This document shows, one piece after another, positions 14,896 through 21,949 of a stretch of 34,116 nt of DNA. Position numbers and translations under genes: made by a program. Origin of the DNA: a virus; the IMG/VR virus record IMGVR_UViG_3300037502_002931, positions 1 through 34,116 of that record; one strand, written 5' to 3'. Position 1 is the stretch's first letter, and the number at the start of each line of letters is the position of its first letter. The notes under the pieces were generated by a model. That model was not told the origin of the DNA, did no database searches, and saw only the letters and a list, made by a program, of their open reading frames with translations.

Positions 14896-15185
14896 GCACC
14901 GACCTCAAGGACCTGACCGACGATGAAGTCATGGCCAAATGGAAGTTGCACAAGGCTTTGAGTGATGCAGCCTACCGCAGGCTGCGTGAGATTGCCGCGG
15001 AGGAGGCCGACTACAACCGCCGCAGATACCTTGAGCTGGCTCGCACGCCAGAGGGCAAAGCCGAGTACCATGCACAGATTGCATCGTTCCGTACAGCCGA
15101 GGTCACTCCTCGACAGGCTCATCATGACGCATGCGAGGTCTGCCGTGAGTGCATCGAAGAGATGCAGCGCAGGAGGCCGCTGTGA
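14892..15185 (+). CDS. Small helical protein with C-terminal cysteines
   Basis: A 97-residue protein from the ATG at 14892, which overlaps the preceding TGA (ATGA). It is helical (LTDDEVMAKWKLHKALSDAAYRRLREIAAEEADYNRRR) and ends with CEVCRECIEEMQRRR. With the preceding HH in QAHHDACEVC this could bind a metal. The frame is open further upstream, but the overlap start fits the operon pattern. It is followed by a GTGA overlap into the HNH gene. Function unknown. Confidence 0.6.
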   Translation: MSTDLKDLTDDEVMAKWKLHKALSDAAYRRLREIAAEEADYNRRRYLELARTPEGKAEYHAQIASFRTAEVTPRQAHHDACEVCRECIEEMQRRRPL

Positions 15186-16183
15186 CGCCCGCAATCATAG
15201 CGCGACTGGACCGCATTGAGGCAATCTTTGGCTCGCAGGCTGCTGCTGCTGAACGCTTCGGAATGTCTCGAACTAAGCTCTACAGCCGAGTCATAAAGCC
15301 GCATTACAAGCCGTTTCTCTCGCTTGTGCTTCATGCACCTTGGGCGACCATTGAAAGTGGCGACTACTCAAACACACCCCTTCCCAACGCCAGCGCGATT
15401 GATGCAATCATTGCTAATCACGAGAAGGTGTATCAAGATTGCGTTGGAAGCCGCCGACGCGCAAACTTCGACGCATTCAAGGCAGCCTATCCAGACTCAC
15501 CGATAGCGTCGTGGGTAGAGACTAACCGTCTGTCCAAACTGCACCGCGCAGTTGATGGGATGCATCGTCCAGGACGGCCAGAGCTGAGTATTGAGAAAGC
15601 GGATTCGTCGAGGTTCCCTGAGAGCCCATGCGGTCACTGTCAGACAATCGCGTGGGAGGCAGCAGCAAAGACAACGGAAGGGCGAATCGTCGCGTACTTT
15701 GCCGTCTGCAGCAACTGCAAGAGGCGATGCGGCGCACCCAATCGCTACTGGCCTCTCAACCCTGCATTTGCAACTACGCAGAACCCAACGCTCGCCCGCG
15801 TGGCTCACCAGTATGGAAGATGCTCTTACTACGGCTGTCGGAACCGAGCCGATGACAAGCACCACTATGCTCCGAGGTCCGTCTTCGGCACCGAAGCCGA
15901 CTCATACGGCACCGTTGACCTCTGCAAGTTTCATCATGCCCGGTGGCATCGAACCATGAACGACTGGAAGCGCACCACCATGATTGATGGCTTGGTGTAT
16001 GTCATTCGCACATGGACGATGGACGGCGGCTCAAGCATCGTTTCAATTCACACTACCATGCGCGAGGCTCAAGATGCGGTTGCGGCTCTAGTGTCTCAAC
16101 ACACGGCTCAAACGGTCGAGATTCAAGAGGTTCCGGTACTTGCAATCAGTCGCGCAACAGCAATGAAGGAGACCTCACGATGA
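15182..16183 (+). CDS. HTH / zinc finger / HNH-type endonuclease-like protein
   Basis: A 333-residue protein read from a GTG overlapping the previous stop (GTGA). Residues about 5-40 hold a helix-turn-helix (AAAAERFGMSRTKLYSRV). A first metal site is C150-x2-C153 with C176-x2-C179. A second, HNH-like region has C214-x4-C219, the paired HH227-228 in KHHYAPRSVF, and LCKFHHARWH (C248, H251, H252, H256), matching the beta-beta-alpha-metal nuclease pattern. Codon use (more AT at third positions) differs from the operon, consistent with an acquired gene. It could be a homing-type nuclease or a phage DNA-processing enzyme; the target is unknown. Confidence 0.7.
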   Translation: MTPAIIARLDRIEAIFGSQAAAAERFGMSRTKLYSRVIKPHYKPFLSLVLHAPWATIESGDYSNTPLPNASAIDAIIANHEKVYQDCVGSRRRANFDAFKAAYPDSPIASWVETNRLSKLHRAVDGMHRPGRPELSIEKADSSRFPESPCGHCQTIAWEAAAKTTEGRIVAYFAVCSNCKRRCGAPNRYWPLNPAFATTQNPTLARVAHQYGRCSYYGCRNRADDKHHYAPRSVFGTEADSYGTVDLCKFHHARWHRTMNDWKRTTMIDGLVYVIRTWTMDGGSSIVSIHTTMREAQDAVAALVSQHTAQTVEIQEVPVLAISRATAMKETSR

Positions 16184-16674
16184 GCACCATCATCTACTCC
16201 GGCGTTGACCCCGGCAAGAGCGGTGCCATTGCGAGCATCAGCCAGGACGGCACCGTGCTCAAGGTGTCTCGCTTCATTCATGCCGAGACCGAGGGCCGTA
16301 TCGCCCTCATCATTGCCGACCACTTCGCTGAGCTCGATGAGGATGCCATCCACGCAGCCACCATCGAGCGAGTCGGTGCCATGCCTCGGCAGGGTGTCTC
16401 GAGCATGTTCACCTTCGGCCGCGTCTATGGCGAAGCATGGGCCGGCCTCGTGCTCAGCAAGGCCCGCGTGATGTCGGTCACCCCATCGACCTGGCAGCGC
16501 GACCTGCTGCTGCCCAAGCGAGACTGCGTCACCAACCACAAGAAGACCCTCAAGGCAGAAGCCGAGACGCGCTGGGGCATGAAGATGACCCTCGACATGG
16601 CCGACGCGCTGTGGCTTTCTGAGTGGTCTCGTCTCAAGGGGCCGTGGTCGCGCGGCATGCACGCAGGAGGGTAA
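16180..16674 (+). CDS. RuvC-like Holliday junction resolvase
   Basis: A 164-residue RNase H-fold nuclease. The four acidic positions are visible: GVDPGKSGAIA (D10), ATIERV (E63), and LDMADALWLSEW (D139, D142). TPSTWQRDLLLPK (101-113) is a family-typical loop seen in phage RuvC-like proteins. It would resolve branched DNA made during recombination-dependent replication, before packaging. The ATG at 16180 overlaps the HNH gene stop (ATGA). The longer upstream frame is a shadow of the HNH gene. Confidence 0.88.
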   Translation: MSTIIYSGVDPGKSGAIASISQDGTVLKVSRFIHAETEGRIALIIADHFAELDEDAIHAATIERVGAMPRQGVSSMFTFGRVYGEAWAGLVLSKARVMSVTPSTWQRDLLLPKRDCVTNHKKTLKAEAETRWGMKMTLDMADALWLSEWSRLKGPWSRGMHAGG

Positions 16675-16675
16675 G

Positions 16676-17074
16676 ATGGGCGAGGACTGGACCAGACCAC
16701 TGATGCCGACGGCTCACATGCTCGAGCTCTACTTCGGCGGCAAATGGGGCGCTCTGCATCAAGGCAGGGTCCTGCCCCTCGGCCCTCACACGGCTATCCC
16801 CCACGGCATGGCAGTGACCTCCACCTACGGCATGCTGCGCCTCACCCTGCGTCTCAATGAGGGCGGCCTCTTCATTGCGAGCCTGACCTTTGACGAGCTC
16901 GAGGGTGCGCTCGTGCAGTCTGCCGGTGCCACGTTCACCGAGGCCATCAGCAGTACGCTGCGGGCCTACACCAACACGGTGAAGAGCCTGCCCCAGCCGA
17001 CCACCAACCTGCCCGATGAGCGCGGCGCCTACTATCGCCAACACCTCACCCTCAAGCGGAGGCAAGCCAAATGA
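16676..17074 (+). CDS. Early protein of unknown function
   Basis: A 132-residue protein starting 2 bases after the RuvC stop. Its first half is beta-rich (MAVTSTYGMLRLTLRLNEGGLFIASLTF), then a helix (ELEGALVQSAGATFTEAISSTLRAY) and a basic tail (LTLKRRQAK). No motif is recognised. It ends with an ATGA overlap into a tiny membrane-protein gene. Codon use matches the operon, which supports it as a real gene. Confidence 0.65.
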   Translation: MGEDWTRPLMPTAHMLELYFGGKWGALHQGRVLPLGPHTAIPHGMAVTSTYGMLRLTLRLNEGGLFIASLTFDELEGALVQSAGATFTEAISSTLRAYTNTVKSLPQPTTNLPDERGAYYRQHLTLKRRQAK

Positions 17075-17220
17075 ACACAGCCTTTTCTCTTATGGCTGCC
17101 GGCGTGCAGCTCGTGCCGGCCGCTCGCAAGGTGCCGGCCGACCCGCTCCTGGTTGCCTTCATGCTCCTCTTCTTCACCTATGTGACATGGCTGCTGTGGC
17201 AGTCTAGCAAGGAGCCATGA
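17071..17220 (+). CDS. 49-residue single-pass membrane protein
   Basis: A short gene with ATGA overlaps at both ends. After a short N-terminus with VPAARKVPADP comes one clear membrane helix, LLVAFMLLFFTYVTWLLW (about 27-44), then a short polar tail. Basic residues precede the helix, suggesting the N-terminus stays inside, though this is only a charge-based guess. It could be a membrane anchor, a superinfection-exclusion peptide or a holin-like protein. The real holin candidate is elsewhere (20004-20252). Confidence 0.6.
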   Translation: MNTAFSLMAAGVQLVPAARKVPADPLLVAFMLLFFTYVTWLLWQSSKEP

Positions 17221-17330
17221 CGCAGGCATACAACACCGTCATCGAGCTGGTGATGCGAGACCCGGTCATCGTGGTTCTCGGCATCATCGTCCTCATCTCC
17301 TACTTCGCAGACCATATCGACCGATGGTAA
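17217..17330 (+). CDS. 37-residue single-pass membrane protein
   Basis: A tiny gene coupled by ATGA to the preceding membrane-protein gene. After MTQAYNTVIELVMRD there is one membrane helix, PVIVVLGIIVLISYFA (about 16-31), and a short tail DHIDRW. The two small membrane proteins sit together in the replication operon rather than the lysis block. Function unknown; they may act as a pair. Confidence 0.55.
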   Translation: MTQAYNTVIELVMRDPVIVVLGIIVLISYFADHIDRW

Positions 17331-17336
17331 CCCCGC

Positions 17337-18578
17337 ATGGACCCACGACAAATCCGGCGCAAGCCACACCACAACGAAGATGACATAGCGCGTCCTGACC
17401 GTCTCGAGGCGATAGCCATGCGGCGCATCGTGGTCGAGATGGGCTACTGGCTCTCTCCCCTACTCAAGGACCACCCGCTGCCTGTGCTTAGCGAGTGGGA
17501 GCGCACCGTTGACCTGACCGCGCTGCACAATCGCCCGGCATGGCACCCAACGAAGCTCGAGCAGGGCAAGTCGGTGCTCGACCGCCTGGACACCCACATG
17601 CCTCGCAAGACGGTGGCCTCGATGGCACCCCCGCCTAACCACGTCGGCTCGTACAGCAGCCGGCACGACCACAACGCCAACCGCCGCGCACTGATGTCAT
17701 ACGAGCGCATGACCGATGCGGAGCGCGAGGCGCTTGAGCGCCGGAAGGAGGAGAACCGCAAGCAGGAGGTGGCTGAGAAGCAGGCCCGCATGAAGCAGAC
17801 GGAGGCCGAGCTGCGCGAGGTGATGACGGAGGAGGAGCAGGCTGAGCGTCAGGCCAAGCGCGAGAAGGCTATGGCTGCGGTGCGTGCCGAGCGAGCTAGA
17901 GAGGCAGAGCTGGCTGAGGCAGAGGCAGAGCGACGCCGGCAGCGCGCTGAGAAGGAGAGGCAGCGCAAGCGCGAGGCTCGTGCCTTCAAGAGTGCTCAAA
18001 AGGCTAAGACCGAGATGACGGAGGAGGAGAAGGCCGAGCACAAGGCCGAACTTGCCCGGCAGCGTAAGCGAGCCCAGCGCGAGCGCGTCAAGGCATCGAA
18101 GCCGGTGGTTGAGCTGGTAACTGGCAAGGAGCGGCCGCCCGTTGACCTCAGCCACGCGAGCGGCATCACAGCGCTTGAGGCGGCTCGGCAGATACCGCTG
18201 CATGACCTCATGGAGAAGTACCTCGGCCGCAAGATGGGCCTTGCTCGAAACAAGGCAGCTCGCAATGGCGTGACCATTGACGAGGCCGCCGCCTATGCCG
18301 TCGAGGTCGAGCGGCTCGATGGTCACATCAACAAGAACCCCGACTTCCTGTACGAGGACCGCGCGCGGGTGATAGCCCACGACCGCGCCAACGGCATCAT
18401 CGAGCGCGAGCTGCGCCGTGGCAGCATCTTGCCAGAGGAGGCCGCAGCCTACCGCTTGAAGCTCAGCCCGTTCGGTGAGCGTCGTGAGCAGTTGGCCTCG
18501 ATGACCGAAGAGGACCGCAGGCAGGAGAGACTAGCCAAGAAGCGCGAGCGTCGCGCCGCAGCCAAGGGGAGAGCATGA
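17337..18578 (+). CDS. Long charged coiled-coil protein, unknown role
   Basis: A 413-residue protein. The first 115 residues are a mixed domain. About 120-255 is an extended Arg/Lys/Glu/Ala helix with repeats such as MTEEEQAERQAKREKAM and MTEEEKAEHKAELARQRKR. About 270-390 is a folded-looking region (ITALEAARQIPLHDLMEKYLG; DEAAAYAVEVERLDGHINK). It ends in another basic helix (EDRRQERLAKKRERRAAAK). No enzyme motif is visible. It starts 7 bases after the small membrane gene and ends in an ATGA overlap. It may be structural or nucleic-acid binding, like the smaller protein at 14230-14895. Confidence 0.68.
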   Translation: MDPRQIRRKPHHNEDDIARPDRLEAIAMRRIVVEMGYWLSPLLKDHPLPVLSEWERTVDLTALHNRPAWHPTKLEQGKSVLDRLDTHMPRKTVASMAPPPNHVGSYSSRHDHNANRRALMSYERMTDAEREALERRKEENRKQEVAEKQARMKQTEAELREVMTEEEQAERQAKREKAMAAVRAERAREAELAEAEAERRRQRAEKERQRKREARAFKSAQKAKTEMTEEEKAEHKAELARQRKRAQRERVKASKPVVELVTGKERPPVDLSHASGITALEAARQIPLHDLMEKYLGRKMGLARNKAARNGVTIDEAAAYAVEVERLDGHINKNPDFLYEDRARVIAHDRANGIIERELRRGSILPEEAAAYRLKLSPFGERREQLASMTEEDRRQERLAKKRERRAAAKGRA

Positions 18579-19021
18579 GCCAGCCATCGTACAAGAGAGA
18601 CCCGTTGACCTACCGCCGTGAGGTCATGGCCCGCACGCTAGCGGCCGACCTAGGCTACACATGGGGAGAGAGCGAGCACCCATGGGCAGACTACCTGCTC
18701 ACGAAGCCGGGGCATCGTGTGACCTGCATCCTGCTCAAGGTCTACGAGTGCATGGCACCCGGCACAGGCGACCTCTGCATTGACGGCTCCGACTGGGTTG
18801 CCGGCAGGGCAGCAGCGCAGGCCCTCGGCTGCCAGTTCGCAGTAGCCAGGCGCACGCCAGACGGAGTGCAGATGATGATTGACGGCCTCGACAACTCAGC
18901 CGAGCACATCGACATTGAGGTCAGAGGCGGCAACCTCGAGGTGCGCATCCTGTCTCAGTGGTTCCGGCCGAACGTGCAGCTACCGAACGGGCAGACATGG
19001 CAGCACCTCAAGGCAGACTAG
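18575..19021 (+). CDS. Last early-operon protein, function unknown
   Basis: A 148-residue protein coupled by ATGA to the coiled-coil gene. It looks like one alpha/beta domain: helix (YRREVMARTLAADLGY), then strand-like stretches including RVTCILLKVYEC and HIDIEVRGGNLEVRIL, and the tail RPNVQLPNGQTWQHL. The layout could fit a small nuclease or an unrelated fold; no catalytic set is clear. It ends 5 bases before the converging-operon hairpin. Confidence 0.65.
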   Translation: MSQPSYKRDPLTYRREVMARTLAADLGYTWGESEHPWADYLLTKPGHRVTCILLKVYECMAPGTGDLCIDGSDWVAGRAAAQALGCQFAVARRTPDGVQMMIDGLDNSAEHIDIEVRGGNLEVRILSQWFRPNVQLPNGQTWQHLKAD

Positions 19022-19025
19022 GGGT

Positions 19026-19074
19026 GGCGTGACCGGCCCTCGTGTGGGCCCCGCAGCCTGCAGCCGGCCACGCC
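19026..19074. terminator. Bidirectional terminator-like hairpin between converging operons
   Basis: GGCGTGACCGGC (19026-19037) and GCCGGCCACGCC (19063-19074) pair over 12 bp with one A-C mismatch on the plus strand, which becomes a U-G pair in minus-strand RNA. An inner GGCCC/GGGCC stem can form in the loop. It fills the 59-base gap where the early and late operons meet. There is no strong T-run, so it may act with a termination factor. Confidence 0.6.
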
Positions 19075-19080
19075 ATAATC

Positions 19081-19713
19081 CTACTTGGGCTTGGCCTTGA
19101 TAGCGCGCTCAATCTTGGTGAGCCGCTTCTTGAGGTCGCCCGGGTCGAAGTCCATGTCGAGGCCAGAGGTGGCCTCCTGGACAGCAACAATCTTGGTTTC
19201 GAGGGCAGCGATACGCGCCTCGAGCTGTCCGTGGACAGCGGTGCACTGTGACGGGCTCTTGTCGGCCTGCCCTGCACCCATCTCGAGCTGCTTCATCTTG
19301 AGCTCGTGATGCTGCTCACTGATGCGAGACCAGAACTTCCAACCTGCCGCACCGAAGAGCACGGCAATGAGAGCCAGCACGACAGCGATACCGCCGTTGC
19401 CTCCGGCCATCTGCGTGAGCGCGGTCACGTCGATAGGCGCTGCCTGCTCGGTAGAAGCCGTGAGGGGTGCTGCAGGAGCAGGCTCGGCAGGAGGTACGAT
19501 AGGCTGCTGGCCTGATGCTTCTAACTCTTCCATGGGTGCCTCCTTGCGTTGCGGCTGTACGATGACGCCGCTGCCGAAGTCTTCTGCCTTCACCGTCTCA
19601 TCGTAGAAGAGCACGATGCTTGCGCCGGGCTCGATGATGCAATCCTCGCTGAGCAGACGCGGTAGGTCCTGCTCGTAGATGGTCGAGCCGGAGCCGAATC
19701 GACACTCACTCAT
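19081..19713 (-). CDS. Lysis-region membrane protein with C-terminal coiled coil (two possible starts)
   Basis: A 210-residue protein, last in the late operon. Residues 1-60 are a small soluble region, 61-100 a Pro/Ala linker, about 107-127 one membrane helix (GGIAVVLALIAVLFGAAGW), and about 130-210 a coiled coil (QLEARIAALETKIVAVQEA; LKKRLTKIERAIKAK). An internal ATG at residue 61 (19533) follows a perfect AAGGAGG at 5-base spacing (19539-19545), while the first ATG has no clear site, so a 150-residue form may be the main or a second product. It could be a spanin-like or holin-partner protein; no lipobox is seen. Confidence 0.6.
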   Translation of the reverse strand: MSECRFGSGSTIYEQDLPRLLSEDCIIEPGASIVLFYDETVKAEDFGSGVIVQPQRKEAPMEELEASGQQPIVPPAEPAPAAPLTASTEQAAPIDVTALTQMAGGNGGIAVVLALIAVLFGAAGWKFWSRISEQHHELKMKQLEMGAGQADKSPSQCTAVHGQLEARIAALETKIVAVQEATSGLDMDFDPGDLKKRLTKIERAIKAKPK

Positions 19714-20014
19714 CCCAGTTGTTCACTTGGTTCTCGAGGCGACCAACGCGCCTGCTGAGGTCCTGGACATCGTCAGCGAGCCGGTTGAGGGTGGCCGCGT
19801 CAGGCATCTCCTCGAGGCGGTGCCGCATCTCCTTGACCTCGGCCCGCAGCTCAGTCCACTCCTCGCGCACCAGGTTGATGGCGAAGAGGCCGAGAGAGAG
19901 GATGATGGTCGAGGCAATGGAGCCGATGACGGTGATGATGCGCCACATGGTAGGCAAGCCCACCACAGCCTTGGCAGCAAGCGACTCAACCGAGCCTGTA
20001 GGGTTAGTCGCCAT
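19706..20014 (-). CDS. Small membrane protein with coiled coil, lysis region
   Basis: A 102-residue protein from MATNPTGSVES (ATG at 20014), overlapping the holin stop by 11 bases and the next gene's start by 8. One membrane helix (IITVIGSIASTIILSLGLFAI, about 25-45) is followed by a coiled coil (LRAEVKEMRHRLEEM; ADDVQDLSRRVGRLENQV). Short proteins of one membrane helix plus coiled coil near endolysin genes often help lysis, as inner-membrane spanins or holin partners. No outer-membrane spanin is evident. A longer frame start (20059) would overlap the holin deeply and is not preferred. Confidence 0.62.
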   Translation of the reverse strand: MATNPTGSVESLAAKAVVGLPTMWRIITVIGSIASTIILSLGLFAINLVREEWTELRAEVKEMRHRLEEMPDAATLNRLADDVQDLSRRVGRLENQVNNWDE

Positions 20015-20252
20015 CGGTGTCGGCCGACTTCTTAGCGTCCTTGTCGAGCGAGCGCTCAACCTTGGTCTTCACCTCGACATTGCCGGCGAGGAGGCCAGAT
20101 ACCACTGAGCCGAGAGCGACCCACATGGCGATTGGCACGGCGGCAACGCCACCTGTGGCAGCGGTCACGATGATGGGGATAGCCGCACCGAGTACGGCGC
20201 TGCTGGCGAGGCCAGCGTTGACCTTGCCCTTGCTGTTGGTGAACTTGACCAT
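20004..20252 (-). CDS. Putative holin
   Basis: An 82-residue protein with two close hydrophobic segments, about 13-33 (NAGLASSAVLGAAIPIIVTA) and 38-57 (AVPIAMWVALGSVVSGLLAG), a short turn between them, and a charged acidic C-terminus (VERSLDKDAKKSADTDGD). Size, two segments and charged tail fit a small holin that permeabilises the inner membrane. It is 8 bases from the endolysin stop with TAGGAG as ribosome site. The call rests on form and position. Confidence 0.65.
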   Translation of the reverse strand: MVKFTNSKGKVNAGLASSAVLGAAIPIIVTAATGGVAAVPIAMWVALGSVVSGLLAGNVEVKTKVERSLDKDAKKSADTDGD

Positions 20253-20260
20253 GGTTTCTC

Positions 20261-21031
20261 CTAAACGGTCTCGGGGTCGAACCAGCCGACGGTCTTGCCG
20301 ACAATCTCGGCATCAGACCACTTGTGCGTCTTGCGGTACACGCCGTCACCCTCACGAGAGCCGGCCGCGTTAGTGTTACCCTCGATGGTGTGCCAGCCGA
20401 TGCCGTCGACGGCCACGACGATGCCGGTGTGGCCTTGGCACCATGCACCCTTGCGGGCTGCAGCTGCCGCCGCCGAGTCCTGAGCTCGTGACCAAATCAT
20501 GCCCGGCTTCACCTTGGCTTGATAGTCGGCATCGACAGGGGTGACCTTCACGCAGGTCTTGCTGTTGCTCGATACCTGGTAGAGCGAGACGGCCGAGCCA
20601 GAGCACCACTTAGGCGGCTTAGGCAGGCCCTTGCTGGTCATGACGCACCAGCTCACGAAGGCCGCGCACCATGGGGAGCCCTTGGCCATGCCGAGGCACT
20701 TGAGGTACTTCTCGACATCGGGACCGGCATTCTTGCCCACCTCTCGCACGCCCTTGTTGGCCTCGGCCGTGGCGGTTGCAATGAGAGCCAGAGCAGCCTC
20801 GGTAACGTTCTTGACGGAGGGTGCCGCGGTGGTCTTAGCGGTGATAGCAGCGAAAGTAGCCGGACCGAGCTTGCCGTCGGCAGCGAGTCCGTGCTGGGCC
20901 TGCAGTGTGGCCACGGCAGACGCGAAAACAGGGGTCTTAGGGTCGAGCGTGCGAAGCGGTAGGGGTAGGTCGGCAACCTGCCAGAGCACCCCTGCCTTGC
21001 CGCTGTTGTAAGCCACTGCTGCGTCAGTCAT
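20261..21031 (-). CDS. Endolysin: peptidoglycan-binding domain plus CHAP amidase/peptidase
   Basis: A 256-residue lysin. The N-terminal region has a peptidoglycan-binding repeat (VATLQAQHGLAADGKLGPATFAAI, about 40-63). The C-terminal part is a CHAP-type cysteine hydrolase: GSPWCAAFVSWC (C122 nucleophile), GHTGIVVAV (H201) and TIEGNTN (E217/N219). An N-terminal binding domain with C-terminal catalytic domain is more usual in phages of Gram-negative hosts, a mild hint only. AAGGA precedes the ATG. The holin follows 8 bases later, as in a standard lysis pair. Confidence 0.88.
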   Translation of the reverse strand: MTDAAVAYNSGKAGVLWQVADLPLPLRTLDPKTPVFASAVATLQAQHGLAADGKLGPATFAAITAKTTAAPSVKNVTEAALALIATATAEANKGVREVGKNAGPDVEKYLKCLGMAKGSPWCAAFVSWCVMTSKGLPKPPKWCSGSAVSLYQVSSNSKTCVKVTPVDADYQAKVKPGMIWSRAQDSAAAAAARKGAWCQGHTGIVVAVDGIGWHTIEGNTNAAGSREGDGVYRKTHKWSDAEIVGKTVGWFDPETV

Positions 21032-21034
21032 GGT

Positions 21035-21466
21035 TCAATCCTTCTTGCGTCGGCCCCGCTTGGCAGGTGCCTCGGTGTTGTCGCTTGAAAGTGCCTTCAC
21101 ATCCTTCTGCACGGCCATCTTGATGGCGGCTGCGTCCTGCTTGGCCTTGACCCACGCAGGCTGGTCGAGGTTGACCACCTTGCCGATGAGCACGTCCTTT
21201 GGCTGCTCTTCCTTGAACTCCCACTGAATGCCTGCCGAGGTAGGCGCCTGGACAACCTTGAGGGGCTGCCCGGCATTCTCCACCCGCTCACGCAGGGCTG
21301 CAGTGATACTCTCGAGCGCTGCCAGAACAAGAGGCTCGTCAAAGTACTTAGTCACAACCTCGATGTGCATGTTGCCGGGGGTGACCACGGTGACGCCGTC
21401 TCGGGTGGAGTAAGCCGTGCAGTGCTTGAGCTCGCTAAAGATGCTGTTGAGAAGGTGAAGGCTCAT
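21035..21466 (-). CDS. Protein of unknown function between tail fibre and lysis genes
   Basis: A 143-residue protein. The first 100 residues look like an alpha/beta domain (GVTVVTPGNMHIEVVTKYF; ALESITAALRERVENAG), then helix AWVKAKQDAAAIKMAV and a basic tail (KRGRRKKD). The leader is C-rich and has no Shine-Dalgarno site; the 24-base gap holds a G-quadruplex motif on the plus strand. It may be a small late virion or tail-tip accessory protein; no family is recognised. Confidence 0.6.
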   Translation of the reverse strand: MSLHLLNSIFSELKHCTAYSTRDGVTVVTPGNMHIEVVTKYFDEPLVLAALESITAALRERVENAGQPLKVVQAPTSAGIQWEFKEEQPKDVLIGKVVNLDQPAWVKAKQDAAAIKMAVQKDVKALSSDNTEAPAKRGRRKKD

Positions 21467-21496
21467 GGGTGGCTGCGGGGGTTGCGGGGGTTAGGG
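21467..21496 (+). other. G-quadruplex motif on the non-coding strand
   Basis: The plus strand reads GGG, 7 bases, GGGGG, TTGC, GGGGG, TTA, GGG, which fits a four-run G-quadruplex with loops of 7, 4 and 3. The coding RNA is the C-rich complement and has no ribosome site before the ATG at 21466. It covers the whole gap between two late genes and the stop of the upstream one. Confidence 0.6.
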
Positions 21497-21949
21497 AAGG
21501 TCTGAGGCCGTGAGTATCTGCTCGGCAATGTAGATGCCGTAAATGGTCACTGCGCCGCCGGTGTTGCTCAGTACTTCTACAGTTACACCAAACCAAGTGG
21601 AAGTTGGAATGCCTGTGATTTGGTCGATGTAACATCCTGTTCCACCCGTGACTATACTAACAGTACCGTATGAGGTGGTGACGTCCACCCGCACATCGTC
21701 AGAGGCCACCACACCAATGAGCATCGTGCCGTTAGAAGTAGCCAGCAACTTGGCTTGAAAGCCGTAGACTACCTCAGGCGCTGCCGCTGACGTGATGATT
21801 TTGGGCAGACTGGCGAGGAGCCTGCGCCGGGTGGCAAAGAGGAAGCGGTCACGCAGGAGCACATCCTCCATGCTCGCTGCCTCGATGGTGTCACCAGCCG
21901 CCAAACCTGTAGCTGCGGCGGGCTCGATGTCTGGTACAGTGAATGCCAT
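21491..21949 (-). CDS. Small tail-tip/fibre-associated protein
   Basis: A 152-residue protein. The first 50 residues are helical (LLRDRFLFATRRRLLASLPK), and the rest is Gly/Thr/Val-rich beta (SIVTGGTGCYIDQITGIP; VTIYGIYIAEQIL), which is common in tail-fibre and capsid-like appendages. Its start overlaps the upstream stop by one base (TGATG) in a junction that nearly repeats the preceding one (23370-23386). It is likely a late virion component; exact role unknown. Confidence 0.6.
   Translation of the reverse strand: MAFTVPDIEPAAATGLAAGDTIEAASMEDVLLRDRFLFATRRRLLASLPKIITSAAAPEVVYGFQAKLLATSNGTMLIGVVASDDVRVDVTTSYGTVSIVTGGTGCYIDQITGIPTSTWFGVTVEVLSNTGGAVTIYGIYIAEQILTASDLP

Noticed and set aside
16012-16179. 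Upstream extension of the RuvC-like gene
   Set aside because: The extension is a Ser/Arg/Gly shadow of the HNH gene; the ATGA overlap at 16180 is the operon pattern.
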